Origin: a bacterium
Lineage (GTDB): Bacteria; Oederibacteriota; JAJYGY01
Length of the DNA: 13,171 nucleotides
Assembly: GCA_021790555.1 (NCBI GenBank)
Contig: JAJYGY010000123.1
Location: forward strand, 1-13,171
Direction of reading: 5' to 3'
This document shows, piece by piece, positions 1 to 6,320 of the stretch. The translations under genes were made by a program, and so were the position numbers. Every line of letters begins with the position of its first letter. The stretch's first letter is position 1. A model generated the notes under the pieces. That model saw only the letters and a program-made list of their open reading frames with translations, searched no databases and was not told where the DNA came from.

Positions 1-866
1 GGATCGACAATCTTAAGACCATCTCCAGAAACCCCACCGTGAAGCGACCGTGCTTCTGTAGCTTCAATTGGAAATCCGTGGGTTGGATACTGTTCAACCA
101 ATCTACGTGCAATAGCTTCAGCTACGTCTTTGTTGAGTCCCTTTTTTTGTAAAAGACGGATTGCATATTCTTCGGCTTCCTTTAGCTGTCTAGCTTTTTG
201 AATAAAGTCTACAGTATCAATCTTTTCCAATAATGGCCTAACAAAACCATTCACGTAGTTTAAAATCATTGGTAAAAGGGTATCTATCTTTTTACCCGTT
301 CTACGCCCAATTAATTGCATACTCTGATCTATTGCTGTTAGTGCAAAAGCATTTAATCTTTCTAGCGATTGGACAGCGTTTAAGGCCGACATTTGTTCTT
401 CTCTTTGGAAATCCAAGAGTTGGACATCCAAAGGCCCCAATTCTGCTTCGTGACCCATATATATTTCGGAAGCCCCTAAACAAAGAATGGTCGCGGCGCT
501 CTTCGCATATTGAGGAACAACAGCCAAAAACTCCTTTGCATAGATCTGAAATAGACGAGATATTTTGAATGCCATTTTGGCGATCCCGCCCGGAGAATCC
601 ACCAATAGTGCGATTCGCTTACCTCTGAGTTCTTCCTTCATTCTGCTAAAGGCCAAATAAACTGGCCCCTTAATGGAATCCATAACTTCATTGTTTGTAT
701 CATTTTGAATAAAAAGCCAAACTTCGGCTTTGAGGCATTTTTCCAAATTCTTTACGTTTTCAACAAATCCTGGTTTGAGAGGAGTCCTATCTCCAGGATA
801 AATCGAAGCAATCCACTGTTTAGATTCGATAGTAGTTGTCTTCTTGGTTCTTTGTTTACCTGCCAT
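1..866 (-). CDS. SDH_sah-family serine protease-like protein (SppA/ClpP fold), C-terminus cut by the window edge
   Basis: The first 288 codons are visible, from an ATG at 866 preceded by a GAGGGG-type ribosome site; the reading frame is still open at base 1. From about residue 85 the protein shows the ClpP/crotonase-like core of the SDH_sah family (serine dehydrogenase proteinase, related to SppA): LLVDSPGG for the oxyanion region, then VPQYAKSAATILCLGA, with the probable nucleophile Ser in AKSAAT, and EIYMGHEAELGPLDVQL, a family hallmark. No signal peptide or clear membrane segment is seen in the visible part, so it is probably cytoplasmic. Substrate and partner are unknown. The C-terminal part is charged and helical (EAEEYAIRLLQKK). 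It lies 33 bases downstream of the 75-residue gene, probably in the same transcript. Base and codon use are AT-rich, unlike the genes to the right, which suggests horizontal transfer. The family call is fairly sure; the function is not. Confidence 0.85.
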   Translation of the reverse strand, partial: MAGKQRTKKTTTIESKQWIASIYPGDRTPLKPGFVENVKNLEKCLKAEVWLFIQNDTNNEVMDSIKGPVYLAFSRMKEELRGKRIALLVDSPGGIAKMAFKISRLFQIYAKEFLAVVPQYAKSAATILCLGASEIYMGHEAELGPLDVQLLDFQREEQMSALNAVQSLERLNAFALTAIDQSMQLIGRRTGKKIDTLLPMILNYVNGFVRPLLEKIDTVDFIQKARQLKEAEEYAIRLLQKKGLNKDVAEAIARRLVEQYPTHGFPIEATEARSLHGGVSGDGLKIVD

Positions 867-899
867 CTTCCCCTCTAATGTAACCAGTCCAAATAATGT

Positions 900-1127
900 T
901 TATTTCTTCCAACGAGCCTTGGCAGCCTTAGAAGCAATTGCTTTTCTCCTAGGGGCAGACAGAGAATTGGCCCTGGCCGTGCCACCCTTCAATCCTCCTA
1001 GCTGGGCATATTCTTTTCCCACAAAAGGTTTTGCATCCAAAAGTTCGCCTGTAGCAATTCTAGCAACATGGACAGCAGCCCCTATAACGTCTGCCGGTCT
1101 CTTTTGGCCTTGCGGACCCCTAGGCAT
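900..1127 (-). CDS. Small basic protein with KGGxARA and IAxxAAxxRW motifs, function unknown
   Basis: This 75-residue protein starts at an ATG (1127) after an AGGGGG ribosome site and ends with TAA. It begins MPRGPQGQKRPADVIG and has a C-terminal basic block, LGGLKGGTARANSLSAPRRK, followed by an IASKAAKARW ending. From memory, this layout is shared by many small proteins of unknown function in bacterial genomes and mobile DNA: a PRGPxGxKRPADVIG start, an acidic or variable middle, and a Lys/Arg/Ala/Gly tail. The tail resembles histone-H1-like or KGG-type nucleic-acid-binding tails, so DNA or RNA binding is plausible but not shown. It is the first gene of the low-GC unit and sits just downstream of a palindrome, so it could regulate itself and the protease gene that follows; that is inference. 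An overlapping reverse-strand reading frame in the same place is taken as a shadow. Confidence 0.8.
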   Translation of the reverse strand: MPRGPQGQKRPADVIGAAVHVARIATGELLDAKPFVGKEYAQLGGLKGGTARANSLSAPRRKAIASKAAKARWKK

Positions 1128-1138
1128 GTAGAACCCCC

Positions 1139-1153
1139 TATAAGAGTCTTATA
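1139..1153. promoter_or_regulatory. Perfect 15-base palindrome, candidate operator of the low-GC unit
   Basis: TATAAGAGTCTTATA is two perfect 7-base arms around a central G. It ends 12 bases upstream of the ATG at 1127 and contains TATAAG on the minus strand, a possible -10 element. A -35 at proper spacing is weak (TTCTTG, 17 bases upstream of TATAAG). A dyad over the core promoter fits a repressor site. It could instead be a short hairpin in the leader of the mRNA. Confidence 0.4.
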
Positions 1154-1170
1154 CCACTTTTCTACCATTT

Positions 1171-1197
1171 CAAGAAATCTTTTTTCTTGTAAGAAAA
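1171..1197. repeat. Nested short inverted repeats upstream of the low-GC unit
   Basis: CAAGAAA at 1171-1177 is inverted as TTTCTTG at 1183-1189 (5-base loop). The second arm also belongs to the near-perfect palindrome TTTTCTTGTAAGAAAA at 1182-1197 (7-base arms, 2-base centre). Both lie in AT-rich DNA between the priA end and the candidate operator. They could be regulator-binding half-sites or local hairpins; nothing in the sequence decides between these. Confidence 0.35.
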
Positions 1198-1219
1198 TTC
1201 AAACTGATGCACTACCGAT

Positions 1220-1248
1220 GCGGGGCCTCGCGCGGACGGCCGCCCCGC
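1220..1248 (-). terminator. GC-rich hairpin after priA, possible weak terminator
   Basis: Arms GCGGGGC (1220-1226) and GCCCCGC (1242-1248) can form a 7-base stem with a 15-base loop directly after the priA stop codon. No T tract follows on the minus strand, so it is not a classic intrinsic terminator. It might only protect the 3' end of the mRNA. It also marks the edge of the GC-rich DNA. Confidence 0.3.
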
Positions 1249-1252
1249 GGGC

Positions 1253-3529
1253 CTAAAGGAAGCTGATGGGGTCCACGTCCACGGCCAGGTAGCCGCCGCT
1301 GGGCTTGAATTCAAAGGCCAGGGGGTCCAGCAGGCGGTGAAGCGCCCCGCTGTCCCCGGACTTCACCAGAAGGCGGTAGCGCCACCAGCCCTGCACCCGC
1401 ACCAGGGGCGAGGGCGCCGGCCCCAGCACCGAGATGCCCTTCAGGCCCAGGCGGGCCCGGGCGGACTCCAGCAGGCGCGCCAGGCGCAGGGCCTGGTCCA
1501 GGGCCTTGTCCTTGTCGCGCGAACGCAGGATGAGCGCCGCCAGGCGGCCGAAGGGGGGATAGCCCAGGTCCCTCCTTTCGGCCACCTCCGCGCGGAAGAA
1601 TTCCTCGAAATCCTGGCGCGAGGCCGCCTGAAGGCAGGGATGCTGGGGCATGCGGCTCTGCACCCAGACCTCGCCCGGCTTCTCCCCCCGCCCGCCGCGC
1701 CCCGCCACCTGCACCAGCAGCTGGAAGCTGCGCTCGGCGGCGCGGAAATCCGGAAACTGCAGGCCGGCGTCCGCGTTGACCACGCCCACCAGGGTCAGGT
1801 TGGGGAAATCCAGCCCCTTGGCGATCATCTGGGTTCCGACCAGGATGTCCACCTCGCCGGAGCGCATCATCCTTCCGACCTTCTCGTGGAAGGCCTTCTC
1901 CCCGGCCGTGTCCCGGTCCACGCGCAGCAGCCGGGCCGAGGGAAACAGCCGCCTCAGTTCCTCCTCCAGGCGCTGGGTTCCCGCGCCCGACACCCTCATC
2001 AGCCCCTTGGAGGGCGCGCAGCCCGGCTCGGGGCAGAAGCGCGGCGGCCGCCTGGCGTGCCCGCACAGGTGGCACAGCATCCAGGGGCCCTGCCCGGCCC
2101 CGCCCGGGGATTCGCCGGGGCCGGAAAATCCGAAGGGCTTCTGCAGGTGGTAGGTGAGGCTGATGGAGCAGTGCGGGCACTGCAGGGCCTGCCCGCAGCG
2201 GGCGCAGCTGAGCACCGGGGCGAAGCCCCGCCGGTTGAGGAACAGCAGGCTCTGCTCGCCCGCCTCCAGCCGGGCCGAGACCGCCTCCTTCAGGGGCCTG
2301 GAAAGGAAGCCCGCCTGGGAGCCCTCCTCCCCGGCGGGGCCGGCCAGGTCGATGAAGTGGAAGCGCGGCAGGGCCCTGCCCGCGACCCGGTCGGGCATGC
2401 GCAGCAGCTTCAGCTTGCCCAGCCGGCAGTTCTGGAAGGATTCGAAGGACGGGGTGGCCGATCCCAGCAGGGCCACGGCCCCCTCGCGCCGCGCCCGCAC
2501 CAGGGCCGCGTCGCGGGCGTGGTAGCGCGGGGCGCTTTCCTGCTTGTAGCTGGGCTCGGATTCCTCGTCCACCACCAGCAGCTTCAGGTTCCTCACCGGG
2601 GTGAACAGGGCCGAGCGCGGCCCCAGGGCGACCCGGGCGCGGCCGCTGGCCAGGGCCGAGAACGAGGCCGCCCTCTCCCGGGCCGAAAGCCCGCTGTGCA
2701 GCACCGCCACCCGCCCCGGAAAGCGCCGCGAGAAGCGCCCCAGGGTCTGGGGCGTCAGGGAAATCTCGGGCACCAGCACGATGGCCCCGCCCCCCAGGTC
2801 CAGGGCCTCCTCCAGGGCCCTCAGGTAGACCTCGGTCTTGCCGCTTCCGGTGACCCCGTGCAGCAGGAAGGCGGCCGCGTCCCCCGCCTTGAGCGCCCCC
2901 CGCACCTCCTCCAGGGCCCCGGCCTGCGCGGGCGTCAGGTCGGGACGGGCCTCGCCCAGCTCCACGGCGCCGGATGCCTCCGCCTCCGTTTCCGGCGGGG
3001 GCGCCGCCCGTTCCTGGCGGGACGCCCAGCCGAGTTCCTGGACACGCCTCCAGGCCGGGGCCGAAAGCCCCAGGGACTTCAGTTCCGCCAGGGGCAGGCT
3101 TCCGCTCCCGGCCAGCCTGAGCAGGGCGCCCCGGGATTTCTCCTGGCGGGCCGGCAGGCCCAGGGCGAAGGCGCGCAGGGCTTCGGCGTCGGCAGCCCGG
3201 GCCCAGGTTTCGGCGCGGCCCTTCCACAGGGGAGGGCAGGCCAGGGGCAGCACCTCGCCCCATCCCGCCAGGTAGTACTGGGCCACCCAGCGGGTGAATT
3301 CCAGCATGGCGGCCGGGACCACCGGGCGGGGGTCCAGCAGGGCCTCCAGGGGCCGGGGCTCCTCCACCTCGCTGCGGTCGGACAGTTCGGTGACCACGCC
3401 GGTGAGGCTGCGCCGGCCCCAGGGCACCTTCACCCGGCAGCCCGGAGCGGCCGGCATGCCCGCGGGCACGCGGTAATCAAAGGTTTTGGGAAGGGGCAGC
3501 GGCAGGGCCACCTTGCAGAAGTCGGGCAT
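1253..3529 (-). CDS. priA: Primosomal protein N', PriA helicase
   Basis: This 758-residue protein is the 3'-to-5' DNA helicase that recognises stalled forks and reloads the replisome. An N-terminal DNA-binding domain (from about residue 4, VALPLPLPKTFDYRVP) is followed by the helicase core: Walker A GVTGSGKT (225-232), Walker B DEES (321-324), GSATPS near 356, GTQMIAKGLDFP (565-576) and QVAGRGGRG (607-615). Eight Zn-binding cysteines lie within the helicase region: C442, C445, C451, C454, C486, C489, C499, C504. Two oddities are seen. The usual DEEH is DEES, and the last Cys pair is CX4C instead of CX2C, with a Gly/Pro-rich insertion (about 465-483) between the second and third pairs. The length is in the normal range and the ATG start keeps the conserved N-terminus. 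In many bacteria priA follows coaBC; here four genes lie between. The identification is secure. Confidence 0.97.
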   Translation of the reverse strand: MPDFCKVALPLPLPKTFDYRVPAGMPAAPGCRVKVPWGRRSLTGVVTELSDRSEVEEPRPLEALLDPRPVVPAAMLEFTRWVAQYYLAGWGEVLPLACPPLWKGRAETWARAADAEALRAFALGLPARQEKSRGALLRLAGSGSLPLAELKSLGLSAPAWRRVQELGWASRQERAAPPPETEAEASGAVELGEARPDLTPAQAGALEEVRGALKAGDAAAFLLHGVTGSGKTEVYLRALEEALDLGGGAIVLVPEISLTPQTLGRFSRRFPGRVAVLHSGLSARERAASFSALASGRARVALGPRSALFTPVRNLKLLVVDEESEPSYKQESAPRYHARDAALVRARREGAVALLGSATPSFESFQNCRLGKLKLLRMPDRVAGRALPRFHFIDLAGPAGEEGSQAGFLSRPLKEAVSARLEAGEQSLLFLNRRGFAPVLSCARCGQALQCPHCSISLTYHLQKPFGFSGPGESPGGAGQGPWMLCHLCGHARRPPRFCPEPGCAPSKGLMRVSGAGTQRLEEELRRLFPSARLLRVDRDTAGEKAFHEKVGRMMRSGEVDILVGTQMIAKGLDFPNLTLVGVVNADAGLQFPDFRAAERSFQLLVQVAGRGGRGEKPGEVWVQSRMPQHPCLQAASRQDFEEFFRAEVAERRDLGYPPFGRLAALILRSRDKDKALDQALRLARLLESARARLGLKGISVLGPAPSPLVRVQGWWRYRLLVKSGDSGALHRLLDPLAFEFKPSGGYLAVDVDPISFL

Positions 3530-3568
3530 GCCGGAATCCTGAGTCGTCGGCCCAACGCGGGCGGGTCC

Positions 3569-3574
3569 AGTATA
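3569..3574 (-). promoter_or_regulatory. Candidate -10 element for priA
   Basis: On the minus strand TATACT lies about 40 bases upstream of the priA ATG and downstream of the preceding intrinsic terminator, so a promoter is expected here. No good -35 is visible at 16-18 bases. That position is occupied by the perfect palindrome CCCGCCGGCGGG (3577-3588), which could be an operator or simply GC-rich chance. Confidence 0.35.
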
Positions 3575-3606
3575 GCCCCGCCGGCGGGCCGGGGATAGGG
3601 CCGCAG

Positions 3607-3643
3607 AAAAAAAGAGCCCATCCCGCCGCGGCGGGATGGGCTC
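3607..3643 (-). terminator. Intrinsic terminator after the outer membrane protein gene
   Basis: A perfect 30-base self-complementary stretch (3614-3643, centre CCGCGG, arms beginning GAGCCCATCCCG) is followed on the minus strand by seven T (3607-3613). It lies 17 bases after the stop codon at 3661-3663, as expected for a Rho-independent terminator. It works in the minus direction only, because the other side has no T tract. Confidence 0.92.
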
Positions 3644-3660
3644 CAGGGCCCCGGGGCGGC

Positions 3661-4332
3661 TCAGAAGTAGTAGTGGGCCGACACGCTGATGGGGGAGAAA
3701 CCCGCCCCCATGATGCCGAAGTTGGTCCCGGTGCCGGAGGAGCTGACTCCGCCCCCGGAAGTGGAGAGCGCCTGCACCTGCAGTCCCAGGCCCACGTTTC
3801 CTTCCACCGACAGGGCCGGCCAGGCCGGGATGAAGGCCTCGAAGCCGGTGCCGAAGAACAGGCCGAAGGTGAAGGCGTTCCTGGAGATGCCCCCGCCCGA
3901 GGCGTTGTCGTCGGCGATGGAAAGGCGTCCCAGCAGCTGCACCAGCACGTCCTTGGCGGGCTGCATCAGGTTGTACTTTCCGCCCCCGGCCAGGCCGAAA
4001 ACCGTCTCGCTGCTGTTGGGCTGGCTGTTGACGTTGAGGGCCAGCAGGCCGTCCAGGCCGAACCGGTCGTTCATCCAGTAGCGCAGGTCCAGGGCGTTGG
4101 GGTTGGCCAGGCCCGGAATGGCGCTGGTGAGCGCGGTGCCCGCCGCCGTGCCGGCCTGGGCGCCGGGGATGCTGTCGAAGCCCACCCCGATCTTGCCGGC
4201 CAGCCCGGTGTTGAGGGTTTCCCCCGCGTCGGAGCCGGACCCGCTTTCGGACCGGGTGTAGCGCGAACGGGCCAGGGCGGGGATGGCGCCGGCCAGCATG
4301 AGGGCGGCGGCCAGGGCGATGGTTTTCTTCAT
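3661..4332 (-). CDS. Small secreted protein, probable 8-to-10-strand outer membrane beta-barrel
   Basis: The product is 223 residues. The ATG at 4332 is chosen because it follows a strong AAAGGAGGA site (8-base spacing) and begins a clean signal peptide, MKKTIALAAALMLAGAIPALA, likely cut near residue 21-22. A longer in-frame opening upstream runs antisense-like through the glycosylase gene and is rejected. The mature part alternates Gly/aromatic beta strands (LDLRYWMNDRFGLDGLLALN, VFGLAGGGKYNL, NAFTFGLFFGTGFEAF, LSVEGNVGLGLQ) and ends HYYF, the terminal aromatic residue typical of BAM-assembled barrels. No specific family is recognised; it resembles generic OmpA-like or outer-membrane-protein beta-barrels. 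It has its own promoter and terminator, so it forms a single-gene unit that may be strongly expressed. A role in envelope structure is inference only. Confidence 0.8.
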   Translation of the reverse strand: MKKTIALAAALMLAGAIPALARSRYTRSESGSGSDAGETLNTGLAGKIGVGFDSIPGAQAGTAAGTALTSAIPGLANPNALDLRYWMNDRFGLDGLLALNVNSQPNSSETVFGLAGGGKYNLMQPAKDVLVQLLGRLSIADDNASGGGISRNAFTFGLFFGTGFEAFIPAWPALSVEGNVGLGLQVQALSTSGGGVSSSGTGTNFGIMGAGFSPISVSAHYYF

Positions 4333-4402
4333 GGCGGATCCTCCTTTGGAATGAGCGGGAGGGCGGCGGTTTTTGATCACCGTACCCGGCCCTATGGAGG
4401 TC

Positions 4403-4431
4403 AATTTAAGCCAGCACCCCCTGCTTGTCAA
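4403..4431 (-). promoter_or_regulatory. Sigma70-type promoter of the outer membrane protein gene
   Basis: On the minus strand a perfect -35 TTGACA (4426-4431) is followed after exactly 17 bases by TAAATT (4403-4408; four of six consensus bases). It lies about 71 bases upstream of the ATG at 4332. The -35 overlaps the last codons of the uracil-DNA glycosylase gene. With the terminator after the gene, this makes a self-contained transcription unit. Confidence 0.8.
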
Positions 4432-5219
4432 TGGCCGCCCAGTTCCTTCATCACCAGCTTCATGTCCTCCCAGACGTGCTTCTTCAGGCTTTCGTCGCGC
4501 AGCAGGGCCGAGGGATGGAAGGTCGGGTAGACCGGAATCCCCTTCCACTCGAAGCGGCGGCCGCGCAGCCGCTGGATGCCCTCGTCGGTGTCCAGGAGGG
4601 CCTGGCTGGCGAAGCGGCCCAGCGCGCAGATGACCCGGGGCCTGATCAGGGAAATCTGGTGTTCGACAAAGGGCCGGCAGGCGGCGGCCTCCCCGGGCAG
4701 GGGATCGCGGTTTCCCGGGGGCCGGCACTTCAGCAGGTTGCAGATGTAGACCTCCTCGCGCTTGAAACCCATGGCCGAGATGATCTTGGTCAGCAGCCTT
4801 CCGGCGGCGCCCACGAAGGGCCTGCCCTGGGCGTCCTCCTCGGCCCCGGGCGCCTCCCCCACGAAGACCAGGGAAGCCTTGGGGTTGCCCTGGCCGAAGA
4901 CGAAGTGCTTGCGGGTGGCCCCCAGGGGACACAGCCGGCATTCCTGTATCTGGGTCTCGAAATCGCCCAGGTTCCCGGCGAAGGGAGGCCGCGGCTGCGG
5001 CCCGCCCGGGCGGTGTTCGCCGTCCCCGGGCTCCCCGTGGTCCTGGAGCCCCGGGCCCGGGCCCGCCGGAACCATGACGGCCGGGCCGTCCGGGGACTGG
5101 TCCGGGTCCAGGGGCCGGGCCGTCAGGACCCTGGCATGGGGGTGGCGGCGGGCCTCGCGGTCGGCGAGGGCCCTTGCCTGGGCGACGATTTCAAGCAGCT
5201 GGGAACGCGGGTCGGGCAT
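4428..5219 (-). CDS. Family 4 uracil-DNA glycosylase (UDGa type, 4Fe-4S)
   Basis: This 263-residue enzyme should remove uracil, arising from cytosine deamination, from DNA. The catalytic motif is GEAPGAEED at 121-129, with FVGAAGRLL after it; the active-site loop is HPSALLR at 235-241. Four cysteines, C94 and C97 (CRLC), C165 (KCRPPGNR) and C181, match the spacing of the family's iron-sulfur cluster, including 16 residues between the last two. Residues 1-85 are an N-terminal extension: a short helix (LLEIVAQARALADREAR) and then a Pro/Gly-rich linker. The catalytic part has the usual size of about 180 residues. It begins 39 bases after the PorV-family stop codon and is probably in the same transcript. 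A high-GC genome has many cytosines open to deamination, which fits but proves nothing. The assignment is firm. Confidence 0.95.
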   Translation of the reverse strand: MPDPRSQLLEIVAQARALADREARRHPHARVLTARPLDPDQSPDGPAVMVPAGPGPGLQDHGEPGDGEHRPGGPQPRPPFAGNLGDFETQIQECRLCPLGATRKHFVFGQGNPKASLVFVGEAPGAEEDAQGRPFVGAAGRLLTKIISAMGFKREEVYICNLLKCRPPGNRDPLPGEAAACRPFVEHQISLIRPRVICALGRFASQALLDTDEGIQRLRGRRFEWKGIPVYPTFHPSALLRDESLKKHVWEDMKLVMKELGGH

Positions 5220-5258
5220 GGCGCCTGGAAAGCGGGAGGGAGAAACGGGCGCGGAGGA

Positions 5259-6320
5259 TCAGAAATCGTCGGCCGGACCGCCGGGCCGGAAAATCCGGTA
5301 GAACAGGGTCAGCGACAGGCGCTGCTGCATCTCCCCGCCGATCTGGTTCTGGGCCGTGGGGTCGGTGGACACGCCGTAGTCCAGCTGGCCGGACCAGTCG
5401 CTGAAGGGGCCCAGGCGCAGGCCCAGGCCGCCGGTCAGGGCGCCGTTGTCGAAGCCCAGGCGCAGGGCCGACCAGGCGGCCGGGGTCCACTCCAGGCCCA
5501 GCCGGTCCTTGATTCCCTGGTCCAGGCTCTTTTCCAGTTCGGCCGACACCAGCAGGGCCCCGGCCCCCCGCACGCCCAGCCGGTAAGCCGCGCCCAGCTT
5601 CAGGTCCATGGGCAGCCGGTCCGTTTCGCCCGTGCTCCAGGAAAGCACGGTGTAGGGGTCCTGCAGCATCACGCCCACGTCCAGGCCGGGCATGGCCCGG
5701 ATGAGGGTGCCCAGGTCCAGGCCGTAGCCCGAGGCCGTGGCGTCGCCCAGGTTCTGCTGCAGCAGCTTCAGGTCGAACCCCATGCTCATCCGGTCGGGCA
5801 GCAGCCAGCCTGCGCCGCCCAGCTGCAGGGCGTTCTCGCCGTCGCTGAAGGTGCCCGTTGGGTCCGGGGTGTTCGCCACGCGCTCCTCGATGGGGTCGCT
5901 GAAGCCGAAGTTGGTCCAGGAAAGGCCGTAGCAGTAGAGCTGGTGGTTGGCCCCCAGGCGCAGGGGCCGCAGGGCCGAAAGGTAGTTGAGGGTGCGCCCG
6001 TCCGGAAGGAAGGCGGTCTGGCTGCCGATCTCGAAGTCGCGCACCTGCGCCAGGCCGCCGGGGTTGTAGGCCAGGGCGTAGGCGTCGTCGGCCACGGCCA
6101 CCTGGGCCGACCCCATGCCCAGGGCCCGCGCGCCCGCGCCCAGCTTCAGGTACGCGGCCGGCTGCCCGCCGTCCAGGCTGGAATCGGCCAGGGCCGCCCC
6201 CGCCAGGGAAAAACAGCACACCGCGAAAAGGAACCATCGTAAATTCAAGAATTCACGCCCCACGCAGCGGTAGGGGCGGGGTCCCACCCCCGCCCTGGTT
6301 TGACGGCCGGGTCCCGTCAT
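5259..6320 (-). CDS. PorV/PorQ-family (UPF0164-type) outer membrane beta-barrel protein
   Basis: The frame gives 353 residues from the ATG at 6320, or 329 from a TTG at 6248. The family signature is at 57-91: YLKLGAGARALGMGSAQVAV followed by ADDAYALAYNPGGLA. The rest is amphipathic beta structure, as in FadL-like barrels. A hydrophobic signal core (FLNLRWFLFAVCCFSLAGAALA, about 24-45) sits behind an odd Arg/Gly/Pro-rich stretch encoded by a palindromic repeat. The ATG overlaps the peptidase stop codon as ATGA, which suggests coupling. The TTG gives a normal signal peptide (MNLRWFLFAVCC...) but has no clear ribosome site. In Bacteroidota PorV belongs to the type IX secretion system and escorts C-terminal-tailed cargo. 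Adjacency to an S8 peptidase with such a tail suggests a related job here; that is inference. The family call is good, the exact role unknown. Confidence 0.85.
   Translation of the reverse strand: MTGPGRQTRAGVGPRPYRCVGREFLNLRWFLFAVCCFSLAGAALADSSLDGGQPAAYLKLGAGARALGMGSAQVAVADDAYALAYNPGGLAQVRDFEIGSQTAFLPDGRTLNYLSALRPLRLGANHQLYCYGLSWTNFGFSDPIEERVANTPDPTGTFSDGENALQLGGAGWLLPDRMSMGFDLKLLQQNLGDATASGYGLDLGTLIRAMPGLDVGVMLQDPYTVLSWSTGETDRLPMDLKLGAAYRLGVRGAGALLVSAELEKSLDQGIKDRLGLEWTPAAWSALRLGFDNGALTGGLGLRLGPFSDWSGQLDYGVSTDPTAQNQIGGEMQQRLSLTLFYRIFRPGGPADDF
6270..6298. repeat. REP-like GC-rich palindrome inside the 5' end of the PorV-family gene
   Basis: GGGCGGGG (6274-6281) and CCCCGCCC (6288-6295) form an 8-base stem with a 6-base loop, extended by an A-T pair across one bulged G. 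Elements of the form GTAGGGGCGGG...CCCGCCC are known as dispersed palindromes in several bacterial genomes. Only one copy is visible in this window, so its repeat nature is inferred from its look. Confidence 0.45.

Larger units (their letters stand above)
1..1219. other. Low-GC segment, probably horizontally acquired
   Basis: Base composition changes abruptly near 1219-1220. To the left the DNA is about 40 % GC by eye, with mixed third codon positions and T/A-rich intergenic DNA. To the right it is about 70 % GC with almost only G or C at third positions. The change falls right after the 3' end of priA and its GC-rich hairpin. The segment holds the two-gene unit described separately. No integrase, insertion-sequence end, tRNA or direct repeat is visible at the border, and the other end lies outside the window. 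Confidence 0.75.

Noticed and set aside
1100..1260. Cloning chimera at the composition border
   Set aside because: No GATC ligation site lies near the border; the nearest are several hundred bases away. An assembly error remains possible but has no direct support.
1337..3598. Very long plus-strand open frame (753 codons) opposite priA
   Set aside because: It is a mirror of GC-rich codons in a clear priA gene; the product is Gln/Gly/Pro/Ala/His-rich with no domain. The same holds for the other long plus-strand frames at 4425-6242, 6446-8530, 7882-9135, 9393-10727 and 10505-12031.
3661..4941. 426-codon version of the outer membrane protein gene
   Set aside because: The extra N-terminal part is a shadow frame of the glycosylase gene and crosses a promoter. 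The ATG at 4332 has the ribosome site and signal peptide.
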